A model generated the notes under the pieces. The model saw nothing but the letters and a program-made list of their open reading frames with translations. It searched no databases and was not told where the DNA came from. Positions 41,801 to 50,227 of a DNA stretch of 64,000 nt are shown piece after piece; positions within the stretch are counted from its first letter, which is position 1, and each line of letters starts with the position of its first letter. This stretch comes from Acidobacteriaceae bacterium (GTDB taxonomy: Bacteria; Acidobacteriota; Terriglobia; Terriglobales; Acidobacteriaceae), in assembly GCA_030041045.1 (NCBI GenBank), contig JASHOQ010000064.1, positions 1 through 64,000 on the forward strand, given 5' to 3'. Made by a program: the position numbers and the translations under genes.

Positions 41801-43147
41801 ATGCCTCGTGTTCTCGTGGGACTTCTTCTGTCAGTCTCTCTGGCGCCGACAGCCGCATTTGCGCAGTTGGATTTGCAGGATGGCGGGGGTCTTGCGCCGC
41901 GCACCCTTTTCTCCGGCAGCGGCCGCGTCCTCGTTCCCCACTCCGGGATCCAGAGCGCGAACGACATCGGCATCCGCTCGCGCACGCTCTACAAGATCTT
42001 TGTTCCCGCCGGCCGGCCGGAGGGCGTGGTTGGCTTTGGTCAGGATGAAGTTGTGCGCGATACAGTGCAGCCCGTCGCCAGCTACTACGCGGAAACGCCC
42101 GCTTCGCTGGCCTGCCTGTATGCGCTGGTTTCTGCCTCGGCAGGATGCGATCCCTCAACCGCGACCGCAGTCGCCTCGGGAGGCGCAAGGGCCATTGCCA
42201 TCGTGGACGCGTACGATTACCCCACCGCGCTGGCCGATTTCACAGCCTACTCCAGGCAGTTCGGCCTTCCCGCGCCCACCGCGTCCACCTTCACCGTGGC
42301 TTATGAGAACTCGTCCCGGCCCTCGCCCGACCCCGACTGCGCTAACTACGGCGGCTGGGATTGCTGGGCCACCGAGTCGGCCCTCGATATCGAGATGGCC
42401 CACGCCATGGCGCCCGCTGCGCACATCTACCTGGTTGAAGCGGATTCCAACGACAACTCCGATCTCTACGCCGCCGTCGCCAAGGCCGTTCAACTCGTGC
42501 AGGCCGCCGGCGGCGGCGAAGTTTCCATGAGCTGGGGCGGCAGCGAGTTCTCCTCCGAGGCGCAATCGGATTCCACTTTCGCCGGCGCCAATGTGGTCTT
42601 CTTTGCCTCCAGCGGCGACAGCGAGGGCACCATCTATCCGGCCGTCTCGCCCAACGTAATTGCCGTGGGCGGCACCACCGTTTCCCGCAACCCCTCCACG
42701 CTGGCCTTTGAGAACGAGGTTGCGTGGGAAGATACCGGCGGCGGTTTCAGTGTTTTTGAGCCTCGCCCCTCGTTCCAGAGCAGCCTGTCTTCGATCGTCG
42801 GCTCCCATCGCGGCGTGCCTGACGTGGCCGCGGTGGGCAATCCCCGCACCGGTGTCTGGGTCTACAACAGTTTCGATAACACCTACAGCGGCGTGCTCTA
42901 CGCCTGGAACATTCTCGGCGGCACCAGCGTGGCTTCGCCTCTCTGGGCCGGCATCGTTAACCATGCCGCCCACTTCAGCGCATCCACCGCGGCCGAGGAG
43001 ACGTTGCTCTACGGCAACGCGAAAACGGCGGCCGATTTCCGCGACATCGTCAGCGGCACCTGCGGCTATTACGAGGGCTACGCCGCGGTGAGCGGCTGGG
43101 ATCCCTGCTCGGGAAACGGTGCGCCCCAGGGAACGGCCGGCAAATAG
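41801..43147 (+). CDS. S53 family peptidase (sedolisin), exported
   Basis: 448 aa. Signal peptide MPRVLVGLLLSVSLAPTAAFAQ. The S53 catalytic residues can be read: E192 and D196 (WATESALDIEMAHAMAP), oxyanion Asp273 (FFASSGDSEG) and Ser376 (ILGGTSVASPLWAGI). The C-terminal FRDIVSGTCGYYEGYAAVSGWDPCSGNGAPQG is the family calcium site. Sedolisins are acid-active endopeptidases, common in acidobacteria. The usual prodomain of about 150-180 residues is shortened to about 100 residues with no clear match. It probably works outside the cell. Confidence 0.92.
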   Translation: MPRVLVGLLLSVSLAPTAAFAQLDLQDGGGLAPRTLFSGSGRVLVPHSGIQSANDIGIRSRTLYKIFVPAGRPEGVVGFGQDEVVRDTVQPVASYYAETPASLACLYALVSASAGCDPSTATAVASGGARAIAIVDAYDYPTALADFTAYSRQFGLPAPTASTFTVAYENSSRPSPDPDCANYGGWDCWATESALDIEMAHAMAPAAHIYLVEADSNDNSDLYAAVAKAVQLVQAAGGGEVSMSWGGSEFSSEAQSDSTFAGANVVFFASSGDSEGTIYPAVSPNVIAVGGTTVSRNPSTLAFENEVAWEDTGGGFSVFEPRPSFQSSLSSIVGSHRGVPDVAAVGNPRTGVWVYNSFDNTYSGVLYAWNILGGTSVASPLWAGIVNHAAHFSASTAAEETLLYGNAKTAADFRDIVSGTCGYYEGYAAVSGWDPCSGNGAPQGTAGK

Positions 43148-43375
43148 GCGCACCTCCAATCCGGGCGCCATCTCAGCCCCCGCCGTAAGTCCTTGTCGCC
43201 GGAGCAGTTGCTGCTTCAGGAGATTCGCCCGCGGAGCCTTTTGAAACAACAAATCTCCCCCTCCCGTGTCTTTACACTGCAAGCACGTCCCCGGTCTTTC
43301 TGCGTCCAATCGAGAAGCGGCTCAGAGATCGCTTGAGAACCAACCCACCCCCATGGAGCGTTCAGGAGAGTTCTT

Positions 43376-43996
43376 ATGAGAACCAGGAGATTGATTCCAT
43401 CGGCATTTCTGTTTGCAGCGTTGGCCGGGCTTGTTTGTGTCGCTGCCCGCGCGCAGACTGACGTGGCGCTGAGCCTTTACGGCGCCTTCAGCGGATCCAC
43501 CACCGGCGGCAACACGGTGCAGAGCCCGTCCAACTCCGCCGGCGGCTTGCTTGAGCTGCGCCACATCAGCAATCCGCTCGTCGGCTACGACGTCAACTAC
43601 TCCTACAACCGCGACAACCAGACCTATAAATCGCCCAGCGGCCTCCCGTGCCCCACCGGCGGCTGCACCGTGGCAGCCGTTTCCGCCAACGCCCACGAGC
43701 TCTCCGGTGACTGGGTCGTCTCCGTGCACGGGGCCAATCTTCGCCCCTTTGCCCAGGCCGGCGTGGGCGTTCTGCTCAACGAGCCCACCAGCGGCCAGAG
43801 CGGCACCAGCTCCGCTACAAAGCCTGTCTTTATCTACGGCGCCGGCCTCGACTGGGGTCTCGTGCCGCACCTGGGCCTGCGCTTCCAGTACCGCGGCAAT
43901 CTCTATCACGCACCCGATCTCACCACCGCCTTCTCGTCGACCGGCAAGTTCACCCAGACCGCCGAGCCCATGATCGGCGCCTACTTCAAATTCTGA
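43376..43996 (+). CDS. Outer-membrane beta-barrel protein, OmpA/OmpW-like
   Basis: 206 aa. Signal peptide LIPSAFLFAALAGLVCVAARAQ. About eight amphipathic strands are visible (DVALSLYGAFSG, AGGLLELRHI, YDVNYSYNRD, ELSGDWVVSV, LRPFAQAGVGVLL, KPVFIYGAGLDWGL, LGLRFQYRGNLY), with the terminal strand AEPMIGAYFKF ending in Phe, the barrel-assembly signal. AGGAGAG precedes the ATG at 43376. It has no adhesin or enzyme domain; the function is unknown. Confidence 0.78.
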   Translation: MRTRRLIPSAFLFAALAGLVCVAARAQTDVALSLYGAFSGSTTGGNTVQSPSNSAGGLLELRHISNPLVGYDVNYSYNRDNQTYKSPSGLPCPTGGCTVAAVSANAHELSGDWVVSVHGANLRPFAQAGVGVLLNEPTSGQSGTSSATKPVFIYGAGLDWGLVPHLGLRFQYRGNLYHAPDLTTAFSSTGKFTQTAEPMIGAYFKF

Positions 43997-44028
43997 GTTT
44001 CTCGGCCGCCAGCAGGCTCCGCACCCCC

Positions 44029-44610
44029 TCACCTGCCGGCAATCAGCATGAGCGGATCCGGTGTAATGCGGCAGCCTGCATTCCTGCCGAAGCTCCACAC
44101 CGCGCCGTCGTCGAAGGTGACCGAATGGAGATCGATGGTCTCCACGGCGGTCATCTCCGGAATCCACAGATCGGCTTCGGCCGTCTGCCCTGACGCTGTG
44201 AAGGGAACGGTCATCGTCCTGCTCGCATCGGAGCCGCCGCCGGAGGTCTGCGTCATGCGCGCCTTGTCAGAGAAGCCGTGAACCGTGATCTGCGCACCCG
44301 CAACCTTCTTCCCCTGCGGATCGGCTAGCGTCAGGTGCAGCCACTGGCCCAACCCCTTCGGATGGGCGCCGCCTGTCTTCACCATGCTTCCATCGGCCTT
44401 GTGCTGCGCGCGCAAGGAAACCGGGCAGCCGGCCGCCATCGGCATGGCGCGAAGTTGAGTTCCGCTCACTCCCGCTGTTTCGCCATTCGGCCCCATCCTG
44501 ACCAGCTCGGTCGAATCAGCGCCCGCCATCTGCCCGTTGCCTGCCGATTGCGCCGCCAGCGGGAGCGCACCCATCAGGAGAACCAGCGCGGCTGCCGATT
44601 GGATTTTCAT
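44029..44610 (-). CDS. Exported protein of unknown function
   Basis: 193 aa from ATG 44610 (GAGGAGGGG upstream). Signal peptide KIQSAAALVLLMGALPLAAQS. The rest is beta-rich: CPVSLRAQHKADGSMVKTGG, LGQWLHLTLADPQGKKVAGAQITVHGFSDKA, QTAEADLWIPEMTAVETIDLHSVTFDDGAVWSF. This resembles small periplasmic beta-sandwich proteins seen in acidobacteria but matches nothing I can name. It is convergent with the barrel gene upstream in the map. Confidence 0.6.
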   Translation of the reverse strand: MKIQSAAALVLLMGALPLAAQSAGNGQMAGADSTELVRMGPNGETAGVSGTQLRAMPMAAGCPVSLRAQHKADGSMVKTGGAHPKGLGQWLHLTLADPQGKKVAGAQITVHGFSDKARMTQTSGGGSDASRTMTVPFTASGQTAEADLWIPEMTAVETIDLHSVTFDDGAVWSFGRNAGCRITPDPLMLIAGR

Positions 44611-44807
44611 GAAAGTCCCCTCCTCGCGCACACCATCAACATACTCCCGTTCTTCGCCCCGGACAAATGCCCAACCGGCCAGTTTGGCGCCCTCCGGCGG
44701 CGCCGAATCCGCTCCCCGCCGCCTGTGTTACCGTTTGAATACGGCGTCCTTCGGCCGGATTGCCAGGATTGGACGGAGTTTGGGGGACGTTGGGCGTTAA
44801 TTCAGGA

Positions 44808-45227
44808 ATGCAGCAGCAGCCGGAAATGTCATCGCCAGCGCTTGCCCTGAGTCCGGCTCCCCTGCCCGGGCCGGAAATGGGTGCGGAACCAGGCCCGGCT
44901 GGCGGCTTTGTCCCCGTTTCTCCCGCCCGCGCTGTGCCGGGAGACACCGGCACGGCCCAGCCGGGCCCGCATCCACCTCAGCGCATTCCCCGCTGGTTGG
45001 TGCGCGTGGAGCTGTTCTTGCGGGTCATGTTGCGCATGTACATCGGCCTCGCCGTCTGTTATGCTCCGTGGTCGCACGCGTTCTGGGACCAGAATCCGAT
45101 CTTCCTTCAATTCCCTTGGCTTTCGCTGGTCGCGGCCAATGGCGCCGTCCGCGGCATTGTTTCCGGTCTCGGCGTGTTAAATCTTTGGATCGCGCTTAAA
45201 GACGCGATCCGCCATCGCGACGAATGA
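44808..45227 (+). CDS. Hypothetical protein with proline-rich N-terminus and membrane segments
   Basis: 139 aa from ATG 44808 (AGGA adjacent); the frame is open to 44760 and the start is uncertain. The first 65 residues are Pro/Ala/Gly-rich and unstructured. Then come two hydrophobic segments: VELFLRVMLRMYIGLAVCYAPWSHAFW and FPWLSLVAANGAVRGIVSGLGVLNLWIALKDAI. No family recognised. It ends 16 bp before the LOG gene and is probably co-transcribed with it. Confidence 0.55.
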   Translation: MQQQPEMSSPALALSPAPLPGPEMGAEPGPAGGFVPVSPARAVPGDTGTAQPGPHPPQRIPRWLVRVELFLRVMLRMYIGLAVCYAPWSHAFWDQNPIFLQFPWLSLVAANGAVRGIVSGLGVLNLWIALKDAIRHRDE

Positions 45228-45243
45228 ACCGCCATCGGGAAAG

Positions 45244-46449
45244 ATGAGCCCCCATCGGGAAAAACGAGACATGGATGACCCACGGGCAGGGAACCCCGAG
45301 CAGCGAATTGGCCAGGAGCATGCGCAGGACACTCCTGCCGGCCTACCGGTCGCCAGCCCCGCGCCGGCTAAGGGTGCCCCCGGTCCCTCGCATTTGGGGT
45401 CCGGGGAAGGACCGGCGCATGCGGATGCCGCTCCCAACGGCGAAGCGAGCCCGGCCGGCGCCACGCCGCCGCCCCTCCCTGCCGCGCCGCTTGCCTATGA
45501 GAATCCGGGCTTCCTCAACAGCGCCGACGGCCGCCTGATCCGTATCATCTCGGAATATCTTGAGCCCCTCGCCCGCTTCCGCCGCGAGCAGATTCAGGAC
45601 ACCGTGGTCTTCTTCGGCTCCGCCCGCTTCCGCGGCCGCGACGAAGCCGACCACGCGCTGGAGCTGCTCGAAAATACCGGCTCCACGCGCCCTGCGCCCA
45701 GTGAAGAGCAACCGGCCAAACCCACAGAGATCGCCGCTGGCGAAGCCACTGATCTGCAGCGCAAGCGCGCCGTGGCCGCCGTGGAGATGGCTCGTTATTA
45801 CGAGGACGCCCGCCGCCTGGCGCAACTGCTCACCCGCTGGGCCATCAACATCCCCTCGCGCAAGCATCGCTTCGTGGTCACCTCCGGCGGCGGCCCGGGC
45901 ATCATGGAAGCCGCCAACCGCGGCGCGCGCGAAGCCGGCGGCAAAACCATCGGCCTCAACATCAGCCTGCCCTTTGAGCAGGCGCCCAACCCCTACATCA
46001 CCCCCTCGCTCAACTTCGAGTTCCATTACTTCTTCATGCGCAAGCTCTGGTTCGCTTATCTCTCCAAGGCCCTGGTGGTCTTTCCCGGCGGCTTCGGCAC
46101 CCTCGACGAAATGTTCGAGATCCTCACCCTGGCGCAGACGCAGAAGCTGGCAAAAAAAATCACCGTCGTTGTCTATGGCAAGGAGTACTGGAGCAAGGTG
46201 CTCAATCTCCAGGCGCTCGTCGATTCCGGCGCCATCTCGCCCAAAGACATCGAGCTCTTCCATTTTGCCGACACGCCCGAGCAAGCCTTCGAAATCCTCC
46301 GCCGCGGCCTCACTGAGAACTATCTTGCCGCTGAAGTGGAGGCCAGCCATCGCGCAGCCGGGCAGGGAAACGGCCACGGCGACGACCTGATGGCCGGCTG
46401 GACGGTCGAAGACTTTCTCGGCCCCGAAATTGCCAAGACCCGTAAATAA
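45244..46449 (+). CDS. LOG family protein (lysine decarboxylase-like Rossmann fold)
   Basis: 401 aa. The LOG core (TIGR00730-type) shows VTSGGGPGIMEAANRGA (213-229) and FPGGFGTLDEMFEI (280-293), the PGGxGTxxE nucleotide-binding motif. Many members are cytokinin riboside phosphoribohydrolases or related nucleotide glycosidases. The N-terminal 85 residues are a low-complexity Pro/Ala extension, and an insert after FFGSARFRGRDEADHALELL (about 148-172) separates the first strands. The start at ATG 45244 follows CATCGGGAAAG, which is repeated as CATCGGGAAAA before ATG 45271, an alternative start. Confidence 0.88.
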   Translation: MSPHREKRDMDDPRAGNPEQRIGQEHAQDTPAGLPVASPAPAKGAPGPSHLGSGEGPAHADAAPNGEASPAGATPPPLPAAPLAYENPGFLNSADGRLIRIISEYLEPLARFRREQIQDTVVFFGSARFRGRDEADHALELLENTGSTRPAPSEEQPAKPTEIAAGEATDLQRKRAVAAVEMARYYEDARRLAQLLTRWAINIPSRKHRFVVTSGGGPGIMEAANRGAREAGGKTIGLNISLPFEQAPNPYITPSLNFEFHYFFMRKLWFAYLSKALVVFPGGFGTLDEMFEILTLAQTQKLAKKITVVVYGKEYWSKVLNLQALVDSGAISPKDIELFHFADTPEQAFEILRRGLTENYLAAEVEASHRAAGQGNGHGDDLMAGWTVEDFLGPEIAKTRK

Positions 46450-46550
46450 CCACCCGCAGGCGTATAGTCCGATCATCCGATCCGGCCGCTGCACGCGCAG
46501 GCGCCTGCTGTAAGCGCCGAAGGCTCCTGCCGGATCAAACAGCACGCATT

Positions 46551-46732
46551 ACGAACGAGTGCGGAAATTACCGGGTTTTCTCCGGGTTTCCGGTAACTCT
46601 ACTGGTTCGTCCGAGAATTGAAGGGCAATTCGTGCGCTATTAACCGAATATTTACCGTTTCCTCCCGATACTGGTTGTGGAAAACCTGTGGAAAGTGCCG
46701 CGGGGCTTGATCTTCTGCGATCCTTTCCACAG
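46551..46732 (+). other. Series of inverted repeats upstream of the PHP gene
   Basis: Nested stems occur in the 347-bp gap after the LOG gene. ACGAAC (46551-46556)/GTTCGT (46605-46610) encloses TTACCGG (46568-46574)/CCGGTAA (46590-46596). Next is GAATTG/CAATTC (46614-46631), then CTGTGGAAAG (46686-46695)/CTTTCCACAG (46723-46732). There is no T-run and no similarity to the other repeats of this window. It could be a structured leader or a set of protein-binding palindromes. Confidence 0.5.
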
Positions 46733-46796
46733 ACGGGTCCGCCGGCTGGTCGGTCGATCACGGTGCCGATCGAGCCGTTGTTCCGGGGGAGGCCAC

Positions 46797-47969
46797 ATGC
46801 CCAGTTCCACTATTTCTTATCTTTGGAGCGATAAAGACGCCTGCGCCGGGTTTCGCACCGGCGTTTCTCTGCACAGCCACACCAACCAGTCCCAGGAGAC
46901 GCTCGACTTTCTCGCCAACTTCGGCAACCAGTTTCCCGTCGTCCGCCCGCTCATGGCGCTCCTCGAGCGCCGCGCCGAGCAGCTTCATGGCATCCGCGTG
47001 GACTACGCCGCCAGCTACTGGACGCCGCCCATGACGCCCCGCCTGGCCTTCGATCTCGAAAGCCGCCAGATTGAAAAGCTCAACCTCGCTTCCATGGTTT
47101 CCATCACTGACCACGACAACATCCGCGCGCCCATGCTCCTGCGCACCATTTCCAGCGCGCGCCGCATTCCCGTCAGCGTCGAATGGAGCGCGCCCTACGG
47201 CGGCGCGCAGTCCTTCCACCTGGGCGTGCACAACCTGCCCAGCGCCAGGGCCGCGCAGTGGATGGAAACCCTCGCCGCCTACACCGCGCACCCTGAAGAC
47301 GCGCGCCTCACTGAGATTCTCTCCGCGCTCGACAGGGAGCCAGGCGTGCTCGTCGTCTTCAACCACCCCATGTGGGATCTCTACCTGGTGGGCAAAGAGA
47401 AACATCAATTCCTGGTCAATGAATTCCTGCAGAAAAACGGGGCCTTTCTTCACGCGCTCGAGCTCAACGGCCTGCGCAACTGGGATGAGAACCGCGCCGT
47501 CCGCCGCCTGGCCGAGCGCTGGAACATGCTGCTCATCGCCGGCGGCGACCGCCACGGCGTGGAGCCCAACGCCGCCATCAACCTCACCAACGCCGCCAGC
47601 TTCACCGAATTCGTCTACGAGATCCGCCGCAGCAAGCAGAGCAACGTGCTCTTCCTGCCCCAGTACGCCGAGCCATGGAAGCACCGCATCCTGCAATCGA
47701 CCATTGACGCCGTGCGCCACTATCCCGAATTCCCCCCGGGTTCGCGCACCTGGGACGAGCGCACCTACCACCCCGATGCCCACGGCGTAATGCGTCCGCT
47801 CACTGAGATCTGGCCCAAAGGCCGCGCGCCCTATTCGATTGCCGCCGTCATCGGCGCCGTGCAGATGATGGGCCGTGGACTGGTGGCCGGCGGCTTGCGC
47901 ATGGCCTGGAACGACGCGCACAATCTGCGCCTGGCCCTGGGCGACACCGGCAGCAAGTTGGCGAGTTAG
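46797..47969 (+). CDS. PHP-domain metal-dependent phosphoesterase
   Basis: 390 aa from ATG 46797 (GGGGGAGG upstream). PHP metal motifs are visible: VSLHSHTNQS (H-x-H), SITDHDNIRA, VVFNHPMWD and GGDRHGVEPN. These belong to the superfamily of histidinol-phosphatase and polymerase-associated phosphoesterases that use two or three metal ions. The substrate is unknown. The last codons (GSKLAS, stop) lie in an AGCAAGTTGGCGAGTTAGCG repeat that fills the gap to the downstream glycosyltransferase gene. The pair may act in polysaccharide or lipid-linked sugar metabolism. Confidence 0.85.
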   Translation: MPSSTISYLWSDKDACAGFRTGVSLHSHTNQSQETLDFLANFGNQFPVVRPLMALLERRAEQLHGIRVDYAASYWTPPMTPRLAFDLESRQIEKLNLASMVSITDHDNIRAPMLLRTISSARRIPVSVEWSAPYGGAQSFHLGVHNLPSARAAQWMETLAAYTAHPEDARLTEILSALDREPGVLVVFNHPMWDLYLVGKEKHQFLVNEFLQKNGAFLHALELNGLRNWDENRAVRRLAERWNMLLIAGGDRHGVEPNAAINLTNAASFTEFVYEIRRSKQSNVLFLPQYAEPWKHRILQSTIDAVRHYPEFPPGSRTWDERTYHPDAHGVMRPLTEIWPKGRAPYSIAAVIGAVQMMGRGLVAGGLRMAWNDAHNLRLALGDTGSKLAS

Positions 47970-48238
47970 CGGGTCAGCAAGTCAGCGAGTCGGCAAGTTA
48001 ACCGGCTCGCCAGTCGGCAAACAAGGGAGCCACGGCGTCAGGAATGGGGAAGCAACGAATGTCGGTTGTCATCCTGAGCGAAGTCCGCCGCGGCGGACGG
48101 AGTCGAAGGACCTGCTGTGGCCTTTTTTGATCGCATCGGACATCGTTTCTGCATGAGCCTCGCCAACCCGCCAACTCGCGACCGTCCGCCGCAGGCGGAC
48201 GCTAACTTGCTAACTTGCTGACTCGCTGACTCGCTCTT
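47952..48238. repeat. AGTTAGCAAGTCAGCGAGT repeats plus TGTCATCCTGAGCG unit
   Basis: Two inverted arrays of a 7-8 bp motif (GTCAGCAAG/GTCAGCGAG at 47955-48020; CTTGCTGACTCGCTGACTCG at 48205-48235) flank a TGTCATCCTGAGCGAAGTCC...GTCGAAGGACCTGCTGT unit (48068-48118) with a GTCCGCCGCGGCGGAC palindrome. The right array abuts the glycosyltransferase ATG. No gene. Confidence 0.75.
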
Positions 48239-49888
48239 ATGACCTTCCCCCGCGTCGCCTTCTTCCCTGACTCCTTCCACGAAGTCAACGGCGTTGCCCT
48301 CACCAGCCGCCAGTTTGAAGCCTTCGCGCGCCGCCGCAACCTCCCCTTCCTCTGCGTGCGCGCCGGCGACCGCGCCCAGGCCGTCACCGAAGAAGGCAGC
48401 GTGTGGACTCTCGAGCTCCCGCGCGGCTTCCTCTCCTTTGCCCTCGAGAAAGACCTGCGCTTCGATCCCGCCTATCTCCGCCACATCCCCCTCATCGGCG
48501 AAGTGCTCGAGCGTTTTCAGCCGGAGCTGATCCACATCACCGGCCTCAGCGAAATCGGCATGCTCGGCGCGGGCCTCGCCCATCATCTCGAAGTCCCGCT
48601 CGCCGCCAGCTGGCACACCAACGTGCACGAGTACCTGGTGCGCCGCTCGGACTGGTTCCTGCGGCTCTTGCCCGAGCGGCAATCCGCGGCCACGGCACGC
48701 AAGCTTGAAGACCTGGCCCTGGCCACAGCCGCATTCTTCTATTCGGGCGCACGCGTCCTCTTCGCGCCCAACCCCGATCTCTGCCGCAAGCTCGCCGAGC
48801 TCACCGGCCGCCCCTGCCATCTCATGTCCCGCGGCGTCGACGCCGACCTCTTCAACCCGTCCAAGCGCTCATCGAGAGCGCCTGACCCCGGAGTGGCTGG
48901 CCTCGAACCGACGGCAGACTCCGAACCCGCGGCCTTGTCTGAGGGCACGGCTTCGCTGCCCGCCCCAAAGCTCGACGCCTTGAAAGGGCACGAGTTCACT
49001 CGTGCCGCAACCGGCGCAAATGGAGACCCGGCTTTAGCCGCTGAGGGAAGTTTTTTCCCCCGCGCACCCGCGGACTCGGGGACGGTGGTCTTGTATCAGG
49101 GCACTGCTTCACCGGGGTCCCCAACAAGCGATTTCGGCTTGTTGGGGTGGTCTTCAGCCGCGCCGAACGACGCGACAACTGAAGACGGCGTTTTAGCCCC
49201 CGGGCTCCCGGAGGGAGCCATCGAAAATAGCCCAGGACAACCCCGACCCCGACCTCGAGCGGAGCGAGAGGGAGAGGGAGGGGGCAGTCCTGGGAATGCG
49301 GCAAGAGAAATTCCTCCGAGCCCCGTAGGGGCGACGGAACCTTCTGAATTCATCCTCGGCTTCGTCGGCCGCCTCTCCGTCGAAAAAAACATCGCCCTCC
49401 TCGTCGATCTGGAACGCGAACTTCCACGCCTGGGCGTTATCAATTTCCGCTTCCTCATCGTCGGCCACGGCGGCGACGAAGCCTGGCTCCGCGCGCGTTT
49501 GCGTCGCGCCGAATTCACCGGCGTGTTACGAGGTGAGGCCCTCGCCCGCGCCTACGCCCGCATGGACCTCTTCGTCTTCCCCTCGCATACTGACACCTTC
49601 GGCAACGCCGTGCTCGAAGCGCAGTCGAGCGGCGTGCCCGCCATCGTCACTCCCGACGGTGGTCCCAAAACCATCGTGCGTGACGGCGAAACCGGCCGCG
49701 TCGTTCCCGACGAAGAATTCGCACCCGCCATCGCGGCCATCCTCGCCAACCCCGGGCAGCACGCGCAGATGCGCCTCGCCGCCCGCGCCCGCGCCGAAAA
49801 AGCCAATTGGGACGCCGTCTTCGAGTCCGTCTATGCAGCGTATGAACTTCACCTGCTCCTGAAGGGAGAGAGCATCGCAGCCGGATAG
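48239..49888 (+). CDS. GT4 glycosyltransferase with repeat-derived linker
   Basis: 549 aa; family members are about 380-400. The N-terminal Rossmann domain (MTFPRVAFFPDSFHEVNGVALTSRQFEAFA ... ASWHTNVHEYLVRR, 1-205) and the C-terminal domain (FILGFVGRLSVEKNIALL, MDLFVFPSHTDTFGNAVLEAQSSGVPAIV, 371-540) are intact, with the donor-site E-x7-E region in TFGNAVLEA. Between them residues about 212-369 are translated from four interspersed repeat units with no stop codon. The relatives transfer sugars from GDP/UDP donors to lipids. The ATG directly follows a repeat and has no visible ribosome site, so translation may depend on the upstream PHP gene or a leaderless start. Confidence 0.85.
   Translation: MTFPRVAFFPDSFHEVNGVALTSRQFEAFARRRNLPFLCVRAGDRAQAVTEEGSVWTLELPRGFLSFALEKDLRFDPAYLRHIPLIGEVLERFQPELIHITGLSEIGMLGAGLAHHLEVPLAASWHTNVHEYLVRRSDWFLRLLPERQSAATARKLEDLALATAAFFYSGARVLFAPNPDLCRKLAELTGRPCHLMSRGVDADLFNPSKRSSRAPDPGVAGLEPTADSEPAALSEGTASLPAPKLDALKGHEFTRAATGANGDPALAAEGSFFPRAPADSGTVVLYQGTASPGSPTSDFGLLGWSSAAPNDATTEDGVLAPGLPEGAIENSPGQPRPRPRAEREGEGGGSPGNAAREIPPSPVGATEPSEFILGFVGRLSVEKNIALLVDLERELPRLGVINFRFLIVGHGGDEAWLRARLRRAEFTGVLRGEALARAYARMDLFVFPSHTDTFGNAVLEAQSSGVPAIVTPDGGPKTIVRDGETGRVVPDEEFAPAIAAILANPGQHAQMRLAARARAEKANWDAVFESVYAAYELHLLLKGESIAAG
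48872..49345. repeat. Cluster of four interspersed repeats inside the glycosyltransferase gene
   Basis: Units in order are GAGGGCACGGCTTCGCTGCCC (about 48940), GGGCACGAGTTCACTCGTGCC with CGGCTTTAGCCGCTGAGGG (48985-49046), GGGCACTGCTTCA...GCCGCGCC with GGCGTTTTAGCCCCCG (49099-49202), and GGCTCCCGGAGGGAGCC, TAGCCCAGGAC, CAGTCCTGGGAATG, GAGCCCCGTAGGGGCGACGG (49202-49340). A 40-bp hairpin (49112-49151) is nested in the third. Confidence 0.85.
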
Positions 49889-49897
49889 GCCGGGTTT

Positions 49898-50167
49898 CTA
49901 AGCCTTCCCTTGAACCGGGAATTCCCGATCGCTCCAGGCATCGATCTCATCCGCAATTCTGGTTAGATCGCCGGGCGATTTTTGCACGCGCTCAATCTCG
50001 TGAAATTTCTTGCCAAGAAATTGCCTGTGAGCGATGTTCGAAACTCGGGGGAGAAGCTGCGCAAGCTCCGCTGCGATTTGCGGCAGGCGGTCAGGCCTGG
50101 AAATTGCCTCGTGAAGCTTCACCAGCACGGAATCCGTTGGGCCATGTGGAACTCTGTATCTCGCCAT
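49898..50167 (-). CDS. Small hypothetical protein
   Basis: 89 aa from ATG 50167, preceded by GGAGGGACAGGA. MARYRVPHGPTDSVLVKLHEAISRPDRLPQIAAELAQLLPRVSNIAHRQFLGKKFHEIERVQ is helical, soluble, without recognisable motifs. The strong ribosome site supports a real gene. It converges with the glycosyltransferase gene (9 bp between stops). Confidence 0.5.
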   Translation of the reverse strand: MARYRVPHGPTDSVLVKLHEAISRPDRLPQIAAELAQLLPRVSNIAHRQFLGKKFHEIERVQKSPGDLTRIADEIDAWSDREFPVQGKA

Positions 50168-50227
50168 TCCTGTCCCTCCGATACCCTTTGCCGGCCAGTG
50201 TAGCAACCGCGCCTCACAGAAGACGCA

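Noticed and set aside
46674-46732. TGTGGAAAA-type motifs as DnaA boxes or an origin
   Set aside because: They do not match TTATNCACA, only three are present, and there is no AT-rich unwinding region or dnaA/dnaN nearby; treated as inverted repeats only.
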